A stretch of 16,302 nt of DNA from Syntrophomonadaceae bacterium (GTDB lineage Bacteria; Bacillota_D; Dethiobacteria; DTU022; UBA8154): positions 1 to 16,302 of the forward strand of contig SKMY01000100.1 of NCBI GenBank assembly GCA_007120815.1. The letters are read 5' to 3'. Positions 7,826-15,503 of the stretch are shown in pieces. Numbering within the stretch: position 1 is the first letter of the stretch; the number at the start of each line of letters is the position of its first letter. Position numbers and translations under genes: made by a program. Below the pieces are notes generated by a model. That model was not told the origin of the DNA and did no database searches. It saw only the letters and a list, made by a program, of their open reading frames with translations.

Positions 7826-9682
7826 ATGAATAAAAAAATGTTACGACGAACCCGCATATTTTTTTCCATCGTCGTTTTGCTTTTTGTTGTGCTGGCGGCC
7901 CGGCTTGCCTACATGCAGGTTTTTCAGTATGAATATTACTGGAACAGGGCGGAAAAGAACCGCTTTCGTATTATGCCCATCACGGCTCCCCGGGGCGAAA
8001 TATTCGGTAGTAAAGGAGAACAGCTGGTCACCAACAGGCCGGGCTTCACCGTTTCCCTGGTAGACCTGGGCACCGGGTACAGCAGTGAAACCATTGCCAG
8101 CCTGAGCAAGTTGCTGGATATGGAGGAGGAAGAGATTCGATCCCGGATCCGTTCCCAGTTTTACAGCCGATTTATGCCCATTCGCTTAAAAACCGATGTT
8201 TCCGAGGAAACGGTGGCGGTTATTTCCGAGAGGCGCCTGGAGCTTCCCGGGGTGCTGATAGAGGTGCAGCCCATACGCAATTATGTCCTGGGTCAATTCG
8301 CGCCCCACATCCTGGGCTACCTGGGCAGCAGCACGGCGCCCGAATGGGTCGTGGCGCGCTGGGCCGAAGAGGGTTACGAGAACTACCGGCCGGGGGACAT
8401 GGTGGGCGAAACGGGACTTGAACTGGTCTGGGAACCGTACCTCCGCGGGAAAGATGGCGGGGTCCAGGTGGAAGTCAATTCTACCGGTCAAGCCATTCGG
8501 GAGTTTGAGCGGGTGGAACCGGTGCCCGGTCATGATATCTACCTGACCCTCAATGTGCCCCTTCAGAAGATCGTGGAAAGCACGTTGAAAGAAACCGTGG
8601 CGTACTTAAGATTGGAAGAAGAAAACAACTTTGCCGGGGAAGCGGCAGCTGTTGCCCTGGATCCCAATACCGGCCGTATCCTGGCCATGGCCAGCGTTCC
8701 AGACTATGATCCCAACACCTTTCGAAAAGATTACCCCCGGCTGCTTGAGGATAACCGGGAACCCCTGGTCAATAAAACCATCGAAGATCATTTTCCCGTG
8801 GGTTCCGTGTTTAAAATGGCCACGGCCATAGCTGCCCTGCAGGAAGGCCAGGTTTCCAGGAGCGAACGGGTTCGATGTGCCGGTTCGATAACCCGGTACA
8901 ATGCCACGAAATCCTGTTTCCGGGGAACCGTCCACGGGCCTCTCAATATCGTCGAAGCCATTCAGCGGTGCTGCAACATCTTTTTCTACGAAATGGGTTT
9001 GCGTGTGGGTATTGACAGGCTGGCCTACTACTCCCGCGAGTTGGGTTTTGGCAGTCCCACGGGGCTGCAGGATGTGCTGGGTGAAAAAAGCGGTATCGTG
9101 GCCAGCCGGGAATACAAGGATCGGGTCTACCAGGAGCCCTGGTATCCGGCAGAGACCATGGATGCGTCCATCGGCCAAAGTTTCCAGAGCATTACCCCCC
9201 TTCAGCTGGCCAACTACACCGCCATGCTGGCCAACATGGGTGTTCATTATCGGCCTTACCTGGTGGAACGGGTTGTCGACAGCAATGATCAGACGGTTTG
9301 GCGGGCGGAGCCGGAGATTCTCCACCAGATGGAGGTTCATGAGGTTCATTGGGATGCGGTAAGGGAAGGAATGGCCAGGGCGGTTCTGCCCGGGGGAACG
9401 GCTGCCCGGCTTGCCGATATCGCCGTTCCCATTGCCGGGAAAACGGGAACGGCCCAGGCGGCCTCCAGGGACAGGGATATTCCTTCCCACAGCCTCTTTG
9501 TGGCTTATGCGCCCGTGAACGAACCGGAAATTGCCCTGGCTGTTTTTGTCAAGCATGGGGGCGTGGGAGGCGCCACGGCGGCGCCCATGGCCAAGCAAAT
9601 CCTGGACTTCTATTTTGGTGCCCATGAAGACGAGATGGAGGATTTGGAAATCCTGCTGGAGCAGAGTGAGGAAGGCTTTTAA
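7826..9682 (+). CDS. mrdA: Penicillin-binding protein 2 (class B, elongation-specific transpeptidase)
   Basis: Class B PBP that cross-links peptidoglycan during elongation as partner of RodA. It is 618 aa, normal. A short cytoplasmic tail and one membrane helix (about 11-30) are followed by the RGEIFGSKGEQLVTN pedestal motif (56-70), the NRPGFTVSLV region, GETGLELVWEPYLRG (194-208), and the transpeptidase domain with SVFK (active Ser327, Lys330), CCN (382-384) at the SxN position and KTGTAQ (Lys539-Thr-Gly). The first residue of the SxN motif is Cys instead of the expected Ser; otherwise the motifs are intact. The start at ATG 7826 follows AAGGAG (7811-7816). It lies 26 bp before rodA, as usual for a cognate PBP/SEDS pair. 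The minC, minD and minE genes that I recall sitting near here in related genomes are not present. Confidence 0.96.
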   Translation: MNKKMLRRTRIFFSIVVLLFVVLAARLAYMQVFQYEYYWNRAEKNRFRIMPITAPRGEIFGSKGEQLVTNRPGFTVSLVDLGTGYSSETIASLSKLLDMEEEEIRSRIRSQFYSRFMPIRLKTDVSEETVAVISERRLELPGVLIEVQPIRNYVLGQFAPHILGYLGSSTAPEWVVARWAEEGYENYRPGDMVGETGLELVWEPYLRGKDGGVQVEVNSTGQAIREFERVEPVPGHDIYLTLNVPLQKIVESTLKETVAYLRLEEENNFAGEAAAVALDPNTGRILAMASVPDYDPNTFRKDYPRLLEDNREPLVNKTIEDHFPVGSVFKMATAIAALQEGQVSRSERVRCAGSITRYNATKSCFRGTVHGPLNIVEAIQRCCNIFFYEMGLRVGIDRLAYYSRELGFGSPTGLQDVLGEKSGIVASREYKDRVYQEPWYPAETMDASIGQSFQSITPLQLANYTAMLANMGVHYRPYLVERVVDSNDQTVWRAEPEILHQMEVHEVHWDAVREGMARAVLPGGTAARLADIAVPIAGKTGTAQAASRDRDIPSHSLFVAYAPVNEPEIALAVFVKHGGVGGATAAPMAKQILDFYFGAHEDEMEDLEILLEQSEEGF

Positions 9683-9708
9683 ACCAGCAAAGGGAAAGGC
9701 AGCGAGAC

Positions 9709-10812
9709 ATGTTTGACCGACGGCTGTTAAAAAATTTTGATTATCAGCTCCTTCTTATTATGCTGGGGCTTTGTTTATACGGCCTGCTGGTGATCAGCAG
9801 TGCAACCCAGGGCCTGAACGTGGCCGATCCCTCGGCCTACGTGCGCAGGCAGTCCATCTGGATAGCCATTGGCCTGGGCAGCATGTTCCTGGCCATCAGC
9901 ATCGATTACATTAACTATTACCGGTGGGCCTGGTATATTTATATCACCAACCTGGTTTTCCTGTTGCTGGTGCTTTTTATCGGCCGGGAAGGCGGGGGGG
10001 CTTACCGCTGGATCGACCTGGGGGTTTTTGACTTCCAGCCTTCCGAGCTGGCCAAGCTAATTATTATCATTACCCTGGCCCGGGCACTGGTCGATCAACA
10101 GGATCAATTAAAAAAGATGGTGGGGTTGCTCCCCCTGATGGCTCATGTGTTGGTTCCCATGGTGTTGATCTTTCTGCAGCCCGACCTGGGTACAGGGCTG
10201 GTATTGATCATCATCTTTTTCGGGCTGCTCTACATGGGCGGGGTGCCTGCAAAGTATTTGTTTTTAATGATTGGAGGGGGCATGGCCGTATTTCCGGTGC
10301 TCTGGTCCCAACTGCTGCCCTACCAAAAAATGCGCCTGATTGTTTTCACCAACCCGGAGCTGGACCCTTTAGGGTATGGTTACCAGCTGATGCAGTCCAT
10401 GATCGCCATCGGGTCCGGTGGAATTAAGGGAAAGGGGCTTTTTGAAGGTACTCAGGCACGGCTCCAGTTTTTACCCGAGCAGCATACGGATTTTATTTTC
10501 TCCGTCCTGGGAGAGGAGTTGGGGCTTTTCGGCGGGATTGTTCTGTTAACCCTCTACTTTTTCTTGATTTACCGGATACTAAAAGTGGGCGCTTTTTCCA
10601 AGGACACCTTCGGTGCCCTTCTCTGCACCGGCGTGGCCACTATGTTTACCTTCCAGGTGCTGGTCAATGTAGGCATGTCCCTGGGTATCATGCCGGTGAC
10701 CGGGCTTCCGCTCCCCTTTATGAGCTACGGGGGCAATTCCATGCTGCTTAACATGATGTCTATCGGTGTTGTGCTCAACGTGGGCATGAGACGCCATAAA
10801 ATACAGTTCTAA
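9709..10812 (+). CDS. rodA: Rod shape-determining protein RodA (SEDS peptidoglycan glycosyltransferase)
   Basis: SEDS-family polymerase that extends glycan strands from lipid II with PBP2. It is 367 aa with about ten membrane helices. Landmarks are the GAYRWIDLGVFDFQPSELAK segment (97-116), QPDLGTGLVLIIIFF (157-171), FEGTQARLQFLPEQHTDFIF (245-264) with the catalytic Asp261 in HTDFIF, VLGEELG, and the C-terminal MPVTGLPLPFMSYGGNSM. The last has Asn where many relatives have Ser in the GGSS stretch. The start at ATG 9709 is 26 bp after mrdA and follows AAAGG-like purine sequence. SpoVE and FtsW are paralogous alternatives, but the context with mreBCD and PBP2 favours RodA. Confidence 0.95.
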   Translation: MFDRRLLKNFDYQLLLIMLGLCLYGLLVISSATQGLNVADPSAYVRRQSIWIAIGLGSMFLAISIDYINYYRWAWYIYITNLVFLLLVLFIGREGGGAYRWIDLGVFDFQPSELAKLIIIITLARALVDQQDQLKKMVGLLPLMAHVLVPMVLIFLQPDLGTGLVLIIIFFGLLYMGGVPAKYLFLMIGGGMAVFPVLWSQLLPYQKMRLIVFTNPELDPLGYGYQLMQSMIAIGSGGIKGKGLFEGTQARLQFLPEQHTDFIFSVLGEELGLFGGIVLLTLYFFLIYRILKVGAFSKDTFGALLCTGVATMFTFQVLVNVGMSLGIMPVTGLPLPFMSYGGNSMLLNMMSIGVVLNVGMRRHKIQF

Positions 10813-10883
10813 GGCATAACCCTCTTGGCCGGGGAATATAATGGTACAGGCAGACAGACCATGTTTTCCCGGGAGGGTGAAAA

Positions 10884-11717
10884 GTGAACTTAAGACGAAA
10901 CAGATCCAAAGTGCCCGGTTCTAACCTGCGATCTCGGCTGGAAGAATACGCCACGCAAAAAGAAAAAACCCGGTGGCCGCTTTCCGATGAAGAGACACAC
11001 AGCGCTTCCAACCGGTACCTCAACCGGTTCCCCTTTTCTGTGCTGCGGGAAATGCACCAGTTTCTCCTGTTCAAGGTGACCCTGGTGCTCCTTGTCATCC
11101 TGCTGGTTTTGCTTATCTCCTTCATAAATATTCCATTTTTTGCCATGCTACTGAGCAATATCTATACCTTAACCACCTGGCAGATGGACGTTACTCATGC
11201 AGGCAGGGAGATCATACCCGTGGTTCAACAACTCTGGGAAGGCAGTCCCGAGGTAGGCCTGGAAAGACCGGTGGTCGCACCGACGGGTGGAGAAACACCC
11301 GGGCCTGACACCCCAGGGCGTGATACCGGGTGGCAGCGGCCCGTTGACGGGGTGCTGGAAATCCCCTTTGGCCTGGACAGTGACGGCAAAATGAATTACG
11401 GTGTGGTGTTTCGTGCGTCTTCCGGGAGCGATGTCTCGGCAGCCATGTGGGGCCGTGTGAACGATCTGGGATATCACCAGGGGACGGGTTATTATGTCGT
11501 GCTGGAACATCCCGGTGGCATGGAAACCATTTACGGGCACCTGGCTGAACTGCAGGTGGAAGAAAGGCAGCATGTAGCTGCCGGGCAGGTCATCGGACAG
11601 CTGGATGGGGCCGGGTTGGGCGGCATGGAAGCCTGGTTCTACTTTGAAGTGAGAGAAAATGGTAAACCGCTGGATCCGTCAACCCTTCTCCCGGATGATG
11701 CTGTGTTGGACAACTAG
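10884..11717 (+). CDS. spoIVFA: SpoIVFA-like membrane protein with degenerate LytM (M23) domain
   Basis: In Bacillus, SpoIVFA holds and inhibits the site-2 protease SpoIVFB in the outer forespore membrane until signalled. This 277-aa product starts at GTG 10884 behind GGAGG (10872-10876, 7-nt gap). It has a basic cytoplasmic N-terminus (1-57), one membrane helix (about 59-84), a Pro/Gly linker (130-150) and an M23/LytM-like domain (about 151-266: GVVFRASSGSDVSAAMWGRV, YYVVLEHPGGMETIYGHL, VAAGQVIGQLDGAG). The zinc site is not intact: the usual HLHFE is AWFYFE (250-255). It is therefore probably not a peptidase, which matches SpoIVFA. The gene overlaps nothing and is followed 19 bp later by the M50 gene, its predicted partner. 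A weak sigma-E-like element (about 10814-10842) lies upstream. Some databases would name it M23 family metallopeptidase. Confidence 0.82.
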   Translation: MNLRRNRSKVPGSNLRSRLEEYATQKEKTRWPLSDEETHSASNRYLNRFPFSVLREMHQFLLFKVTLVLLVILLVLLISFINIPFFAMLLSNIYTLTTWQMDVTHAGREIIPVVQQLWEGSPEVGLERPVVAPTGGETPGPDTPGRDTGWQRPVDGVLEIPFGLDSDGKMNYGVVFRASSGSDVSAAMWGRVNDLGYHQGTGYYVVLEHPGGMETIYGHLAELQVEERQHVAAGQVIGQLDGAGLGGMEAWFYFEVRENGKPLDPSTLLPDDAVLDN

Positions 11718-11723
11718 TCGTGT

Positions 11724-11729
11724 GGAGGG
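11724..11729 (+). promoter_or_regulatory. Ribosome binding site deciding the spoIVFB TTG start
   Basis: GGAGGG lies 7 nt before TTG 11737, just after the stop of the upstream gene. An in-frame ATG at 11659 would make the protein overlap its neighbour by about 59 bp and add residues with no family similarity. Confidence 0.65.
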
Positions 11730-11736
11730 CTTTTCG

Positions 11737-12678
11737 TTGAACTGGCGCCTGGTCAGGTTATTTAATGTGGATGTGTCTATTCATCCACTCTTTTTACTTT
11801 TTATGGGGCTCTGGCTGTTGGCCGGACTGCCTTTGGAGACCCTGTTTCTTTTTGCCCTGGTTGTCGGCCATGAATTAACCCACCTGGTCACGGCCCGGCA
11901 CCTGGGAATCCCGGTAACCCGGGTGGCACTCTTCCCTTTTGGCGGTGTGGGGTACCTGTCAAACCCCATTGAACTGGAACCCCGGAAGGAAATCATGGTT
12001 GCCGCCGCAGGCCCCTTGTTTAACGGGGTTTGTTTTGCGCTGCTTTGGAGCTATGCCATGGGGCCTGCCCCCTCCTGGACTTTTCTTGAGCCGGAAGCGG
12101 TTTCTTTTTTGCTGCGCGCCAACCTCTTTTTGTTTTTGTTTAACCTGCTTCCCGCCCTGCCCCTGGACGGTGGGCGCCTGTTCCGGGCGCTTTTGAGTTC
12201 CCGCCGGGGTTTTTACAAGGCAACGGAAGTGGCTTCAAATAATGGAAAATGGCTGGGCGCCGGGTTCCTGATCGCCGGGCTTATCCTGTCGCGCTACGAC
12301 TACATGCATCTGTCCATATCCTTCATGGGTATGTTTTTGTATTACACGGCCAGCATGGAGCAGCAGGCCTCGGTCTATACCTATATCCGTTACCTGGTCA
12401 GGAAGGAAAAAGCGCTCCAGCAAAACAAAATATTAAAAGGGGAGCAGCTGGTGGCCCTGGATACCATGACGGTGAGCGATGTATTAAAGCAATTCAAACC
12501 CAATCGGTATCACCAGGTGGTGGTTTTGAACCAGACCTGCCGTGTTTTGGCCTTTTTATCGGAAAGCCAGATTCTTGAGACGGTGTTAAAAAACGGCCCC
12601 GATGTTCCCTTAAAGCTGCTCATATACAAACAGGCGGGGCCTGTGTCCTGCAATTGTTTTTTGCATTTACAGCGATAA
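11737..12678 (+). CDS. spoIVFB: SpoIVFB-like site-2 intramembrane metalloprotease (M50B)
   Basis: Intramembrane zinc protease, predicted to cleave pro-sigma-K in the mother cell when sporulation proceeds. The product is 313 aa from TTG 11737. The polytopic core starts with NWRLVRLFNVDVSIHPLFLL. The zinc site HELTH (45-49, in VVGHELTHLVTARHLG) is followed by a membrane domain with NLLPALPLDGGRLFRALL (136-153), which supplies the Asp ligand, and a C-terminal cytosolic CBS-like part (VALDTMTVSDVLKQF... RYHQVVVLNQTCRVLAFLSESQ). In Bacillus SpoIVFB the C-terminal CBS domain senses ATP. Its partner SpoIVFA-like gene ends 19 bp upstream. The order after rodA is typical of Clostridia. No terminator with a clear hairpin follows; the next gene has its own promoter region. 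Confidence 0.9.
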   Translation: MNWRLVRLFNVDVSIHPLFLLFMGLWLLAGLPLETLFLFALVVGHELTHLVTARHLGIPVTRVALFPFGGVGYLSNPIELEPRKEIMVAAAGPLFNGVCFALLWSYAMGPAPSWTFLEPEAVSFLLRANLFLFLFNLLPALPLDGGRLFRALLSSRRGFYKATEVASNNGKWLGAGFLIAGLILSRYDYMHLSISFMGMFLYYTASMEQQASVYTYIRYLVRKEKALQQNKILKGEQLVALDTMTVSDVLKQFKPNRYHQVVVLNQTCRVLAFLSESQILETVLKNGPDVPLKLLIYKQAGPVSCNCFLHLQR

Positions 12679-12718
12679 AAAGGTTTTTTTCTCTACCACG
12701 GCGAATAAAACAAGTGAA

Positions 12719-12746
12719 TTGGGGTTTCCTCGATATAATATATAAT
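12719..12746 (+). promoter_or_regulatory. Promoter region with three TATAAT boxes upstream of the radical SAM gene
   Basis: TTGGGG (12719-12724) is 16 bp from TATAAT at 12741-12746; further TATAAT copies are at 12734-12739 and 12751-12756. This AT-rich cluster stands out sharply in the gap after the M50 gene, so a housekeeping promoter here is likely. Which box is used cannot be told. Confidence 0.6.
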
Positions 12747-12810
12747 AGTGTATAATGCACCATTTATAAAGCGGTTGTCGGCTTAGCCCGTAGCCCGCCG
12801 CAGTTAGACG

Positions 12811-12924
12811 AAGGACAGAAAAGGAGAAGAAGAAAGATAAAGATAGCAGGAGAAGAAGAAGGAAGAGGAAGGAAGAAGAATGAAGAGGACGGAAGAAGAC
12901 TGAAGAGGAAGGAAGAGGAAAGGA
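12811..12924 (+). repeat. Polypurine GA-rich tract in the leader of the radical SAM gene
   Basis: About 106 of 114 bases are purines. The right half consists of three imperfect 20-bp units at 12861-12880, 12881-12900 and 12901-12920 (the first reads GGAAGAGGAAGGAAGAAGAA). An ATG at 12880 could open a 7-codon leader frame (MKRTEED, stop 12901-12903) behind GA-rich SD-like sequence. The tract ends in AAAGGA just before the ATG at 12932. It contains many SD-like matches. No protein is encoded in frame with the downstream gene. Confidence 0.85.
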
Positions 12925-12931
12925 TATCTAT

Positions 12932-14803
12932 ATGAACCTGGAAGACTTGCTTATACGGGTCCAAAAGCCCGGCCGTTACCTGGGCACGGAAATAAACGCC
13001 GTCCATAAGCCGCCCGAAGAGGTCCGCGTTCAGCTGGCCCTGGCGTTTCCGGACCTTTACGAGGTTGCCATGTCCCACCTGGGATTGAAAATCCTCTACG
13101 GCGCGGTTAACCGCATGGCCGGGGTACACGGACAGAGGGTGTTTGCTCCCGGCAGCGATATGGAGCACCTGCTTCGAGAAAAAAAACTGCCGCTGTTCAG
13201 CCTGGAAAGTCGGCTCCCCCTCCATCAATTCGACCTGGTGGGCTTCACTCTGCAGTACGAACTCAGCTACACGGCTATATTAAACATGCTTCAGCTGGGG
13301 CAGGTTCCCCTCCACAGCCGGGACCGGAACCTGGAACACCCGTTTATCCTGGGGGGCGGCCCAGGGGCTTTTAACCCGGAACCCCTGGCACCTTTCTTCG
13401 ACGCTTTTGTCATCGGGGACGGAGAAGAGGTCCTGTTGGAGATCCTTCAACGCTATTTGCACTGGAAGGAGGAAGGCCCGGGAAGGGGTCAAAGCCCGGG
13501 CCCCCGAGACTACCGGGCATCCTTTTTGCGTGCCCTGATGGATCTGCCCGGTCTCTACATCCCTTCATTTTATACGCCTACCTATTCCGGGCATACATTT
13601 ACCGGGTTGAAAAAGCTTGAACCCGGTGCCCCCGATGTGATTGAAAAGCGCACGGCCGAAAACCTGGAGAACCTGTACTATCCAGACGACTTTATCGTGC
13701 CCTATATTGATGTGGTTCACGACCGGGCTGTTCTGGAGCTGTTTCGAGGCTGTTCCCGGGGCTGCCGTTTCTGCCAGGCGGGGGTTATTTACCGTCCCGT
13801 CAGGGAACGCTCTCTGGAGCGGTTGGCAGACTTAGCGGAGCACATCGTCAAGAAAACAGGGTTCGATGAACTTTCCCTGTCTTCGCTAAGCAGCAGCGAT
13901 TATTCCTGTATCTCCCAGCTGGTAGACGAATTGGACAGGCGTTTTGAAGATAAAAACCTGCGGCTTTCCCTGCCTTCCCTTCGGGCCAACCCCTTTTCCG
14001 TCCAACTGGCCCACCGCATCCAAAAAGGCAAGTCGGCCGGCGTTACCTTTGCGCCCGAGGCGGGCTCTCAAAGACTTCGAAATGTGATCAACAAGCAGGT
14101 TACCGAAGAAGAAATCCTGGAGGCGGCGGCAGAAGCCATCGATTCGGGGAGAAATCACATCAAGCTTTACTTTATGCTGGGCTTGCCCACGGAAACCGAA
14201 GAGGACTTGCTGGAAATGGGAGAACTGGCCAGGAAAATCCTCCAACTGCGCCGCAGGGGACAGGGACGGGGTATGCACTTCAAGGTGAGTGTCAGCGTTT
14301 CCACCTTTGTGCCCAAGGCCCAGACGCCCTTTCAGTGGGAGCCTCAGCCGCCCCTGCCGGAACTGAAAAACAGGCAGGAGGTTCTGCGGCGGGTTTTCAA
14401 GAAAATCAAGGGGGTTCAGTTGAACTGGCATGAGGCCGAAATGAGCTTCCTGGAGGCGGTCTTTTCCCGCGGAGACCGGCACCTGGCCCCGGTGCTGGAG
14501 AAAGCCCTGGACCTGGGAGCCCGGCGGGATGCCTGGGACGACCAGTTCGACTTTTCCCTTTGGATGGACGCCTTCAAAGCGGAAAAGGTGGAACCAGAAC
14601 GCTTTGCGGGCTATCACCCCGGGTATGGCGACCCCCTGCCCTGGGACCATATTAACCCCGGGGTGTCCAAAGCCTTTTTGGTCCAGGAGCACCGGCGGGC
14701 TATGAAGGGACAGGTCACCCCGGACTGCCGGGCTAACGGCTGTCAAAACTGCGGTCTACCCTTTTGCCCCGTCAGGCAGGTGAAGCAAGATGTACCGCTA
14801 TAG
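12932..14803 (+). CDS. TIGR03960-family B12-binding-type radical SAM protein
   Basis: Radical SAM enzyme of unknown substrate, 623 aa. The N-terminal half has a cobalamin-binding-like Rossmann region (VRVQLALAFPDLYEVAMSHLGLKILYGAVN, FTLQYELSYTAILNMLQLG, LGGGPGAFNPEPLAPF and DAFVIGDGEEV). The radical SAM core carries FRGCSRGCRFCQAG (CxxxCxxC, Cys274, 278, 281), followed by YRPVRERS, LSSLSSSDY and TFAPEAGSQRLRNVINK. The C-terminus ends in a Cys-rich motif CRANGCQNCGLPFC (599-612), a possible extra metal site. The downstream DUF2344 gene overlaps it by 14 bp, and in many bacteria the two are one fused protein, so they likely act together. Start ATG 12932 follows AAAGG (12919-12923). Neighbouring rng suggests an RNA- or ribosome-linked job, but that is inference. 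Confidence 0.9.
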   Translation: MNLEDLLIRVQKPGRYLGTEINAVHKPPEEVRVQLALAFPDLYEVAMSHLGLKILYGAVNRMAGVHGQRVFAPGSDMEHLLREKKLPLFSLESRLPLHQFDLVGFTLQYELSYTAILNMLQLGQVPLHSRDRNLEHPFILGGGPGAFNPEPLAPFFDAFVIGDGEEVLLEILQRYLHWKEEGPGRGQSPGPRDYRASFLRALMDLPGLYIPSFYTPTYSGHTFTGLKKLEPGAPDVIEKRTAENLENLYYPDDFIVPYIDVVHDRAVLELFRGCSRGCRFCQAGVIYRPVRERSLERLADLAEHIVKKTGFDELSLSSLSSSDYSCISQLVDELDRRFEDKNLRLSLPSLRANPFSVQLAHRIQKGKSAGVTFAPEAGSQRLRNVINKQVTEEEILEAAAEAIDSGRNHIKLYFMLGLPTETEEDLLEMGELARKILQLRRRGQGRGMHFKVSVSVSTFVPKAQTPFQWEPQPPLPELKNRQEVLRRVFKKIKGVQLNWHEAEMSFLEAVFSRGDRHLAPVLEKALDLGARRDAWDDQFDFSLWMDAFKAEKVEPERFAGYHPGYGDPLPWDHINPGVSKAFLVQEHRRAMKGQVTPDCRANGCQNCGLPFCPVRQVKQDVPL

Positions 14804-15476
14804 GGTCTGCTTTGCCAAGCGAGGGGACTTAAAATATATTTCTCACCTGGACCTGCAGCGCACCGTGGCACGGGCCGTTTATCGGGCTGAGCTGCCCGTT
14901 GCATACAGCCAGGGATTCAGCCCCCAGCCCCGGCTCATTTTTGCCGCACCGCTGGCTGTGGGGATTGAAGGGGAAAAAGAGTGGCTTGAGCTGGACCTGA
15001 CCGAACCCCTGCCGCCCCGGCTCCTGCAAGACCGGCTGCAGGCCCAACTCCCACCTGGGCTTGAACTGCATACCGTGGAGAAGGGGGACCCCCAGGAGCC
15101 CTCCCTGGCTTCCCGGGTAACGGCGGCCCTTTACCGGGTTGACCTATCCGAGGTTCCCCAGGGCCTGGAAAGCCGAATTCAAGAACTTCTAAGCCGGGAT
15201 GAGCTGGTGGTCAACCGACCTGGCAAAAAAGGGGAAAAAAAAGTGGATATAAAACCATTTATTTTCAAACTATATCTTGATAATATTAAAGAACCGGGAG
15301 CGAACACCGAAGGCGGCGGCACACTGATCATGCACCTGGCCACGGGCAACCGGGGAGGCGCCCGCCCTACCGAAGTGCTGCAGCTTCTCCGCTTCGACAA
15401 TAAAGAGTCTCCGCCGTTAATCCACCGGACCGCCCTTTTAGAAACCAGGGGAGATAAACAGATTGTCCTGTCATGA
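14790..15476 (+). CDS. TIGR03936 family protein (DUF2344)
   Basis: 228-aa cytoplasmic protein, full length for the family. The N-terminus MYRYRVCFAKRGDLKYISHL, then DLQRTVARAVYRAELPVAYSQGFSPQPRL and FAAPLAVGIEGEKEWLELDL, is the conserved DUF2344 pattern. ATG 14790 lies inside the radical SAM gene (14-bp overlap), which implies coupled translation. Elsewhere this domain is fused to the C-terminus of TIGR03960 proteins, so a complex or substrate-handling role with that enzyme is likely. No catalytic motif is recognisable and the function is unknown. Confidence 0.9.
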   Translation: MYRYRVCFAKRGDLKYISHLDLQRTVARAVYRAELPVAYSQGFSPQPRLIFAAPLAVGIEGEKEWLELDLTEPLPPRLLQDRLQAQLPPGLELHTVEKGDPQEPSLASRVTAALYRVDLSEVPQGLESRIQELLSRDELVVNRPGKKGEKKVDIKPFIFKLYLDNIKEPGANTEGGGTLIMHLATGNRGGARPTEVLQLLRFDNKESPPLIHRTALLETRGDKQIVLS

Positions 15477-15503
15477 ACATAAATTTACCAAAGAAGGGAT
15501 ACC

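Noticed and set aside
8606..9625. Long minus-strand open frame (339 codons) opposite mrdA
   Set aside because: It lies wholly within the PBP2 gene on the other strand, has no recognisable motif or SD site, and is a by-product of GC-rich codon use.
10884..11717. Active M23 peptidoglycan endopeptidase
   Set aside because: The HLHFE zinc motif is replaced by AWFYFE, so a non-catalytic SpoIVFA-like role fits better, especially beside an M50 protease.
12764..13228. Minus-strand frame with a Ser/Phe/Leu-rich stretch
   Set aside because: The low-complexity part is just the complement of the polypurine leader, and the rest shadows the radical SAM gene.
13886..14746. Minus-strand open frame opposite the radical SAM gene
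   Set aside because: It shadows a well-supported gene, has no family similarity and no SD site.
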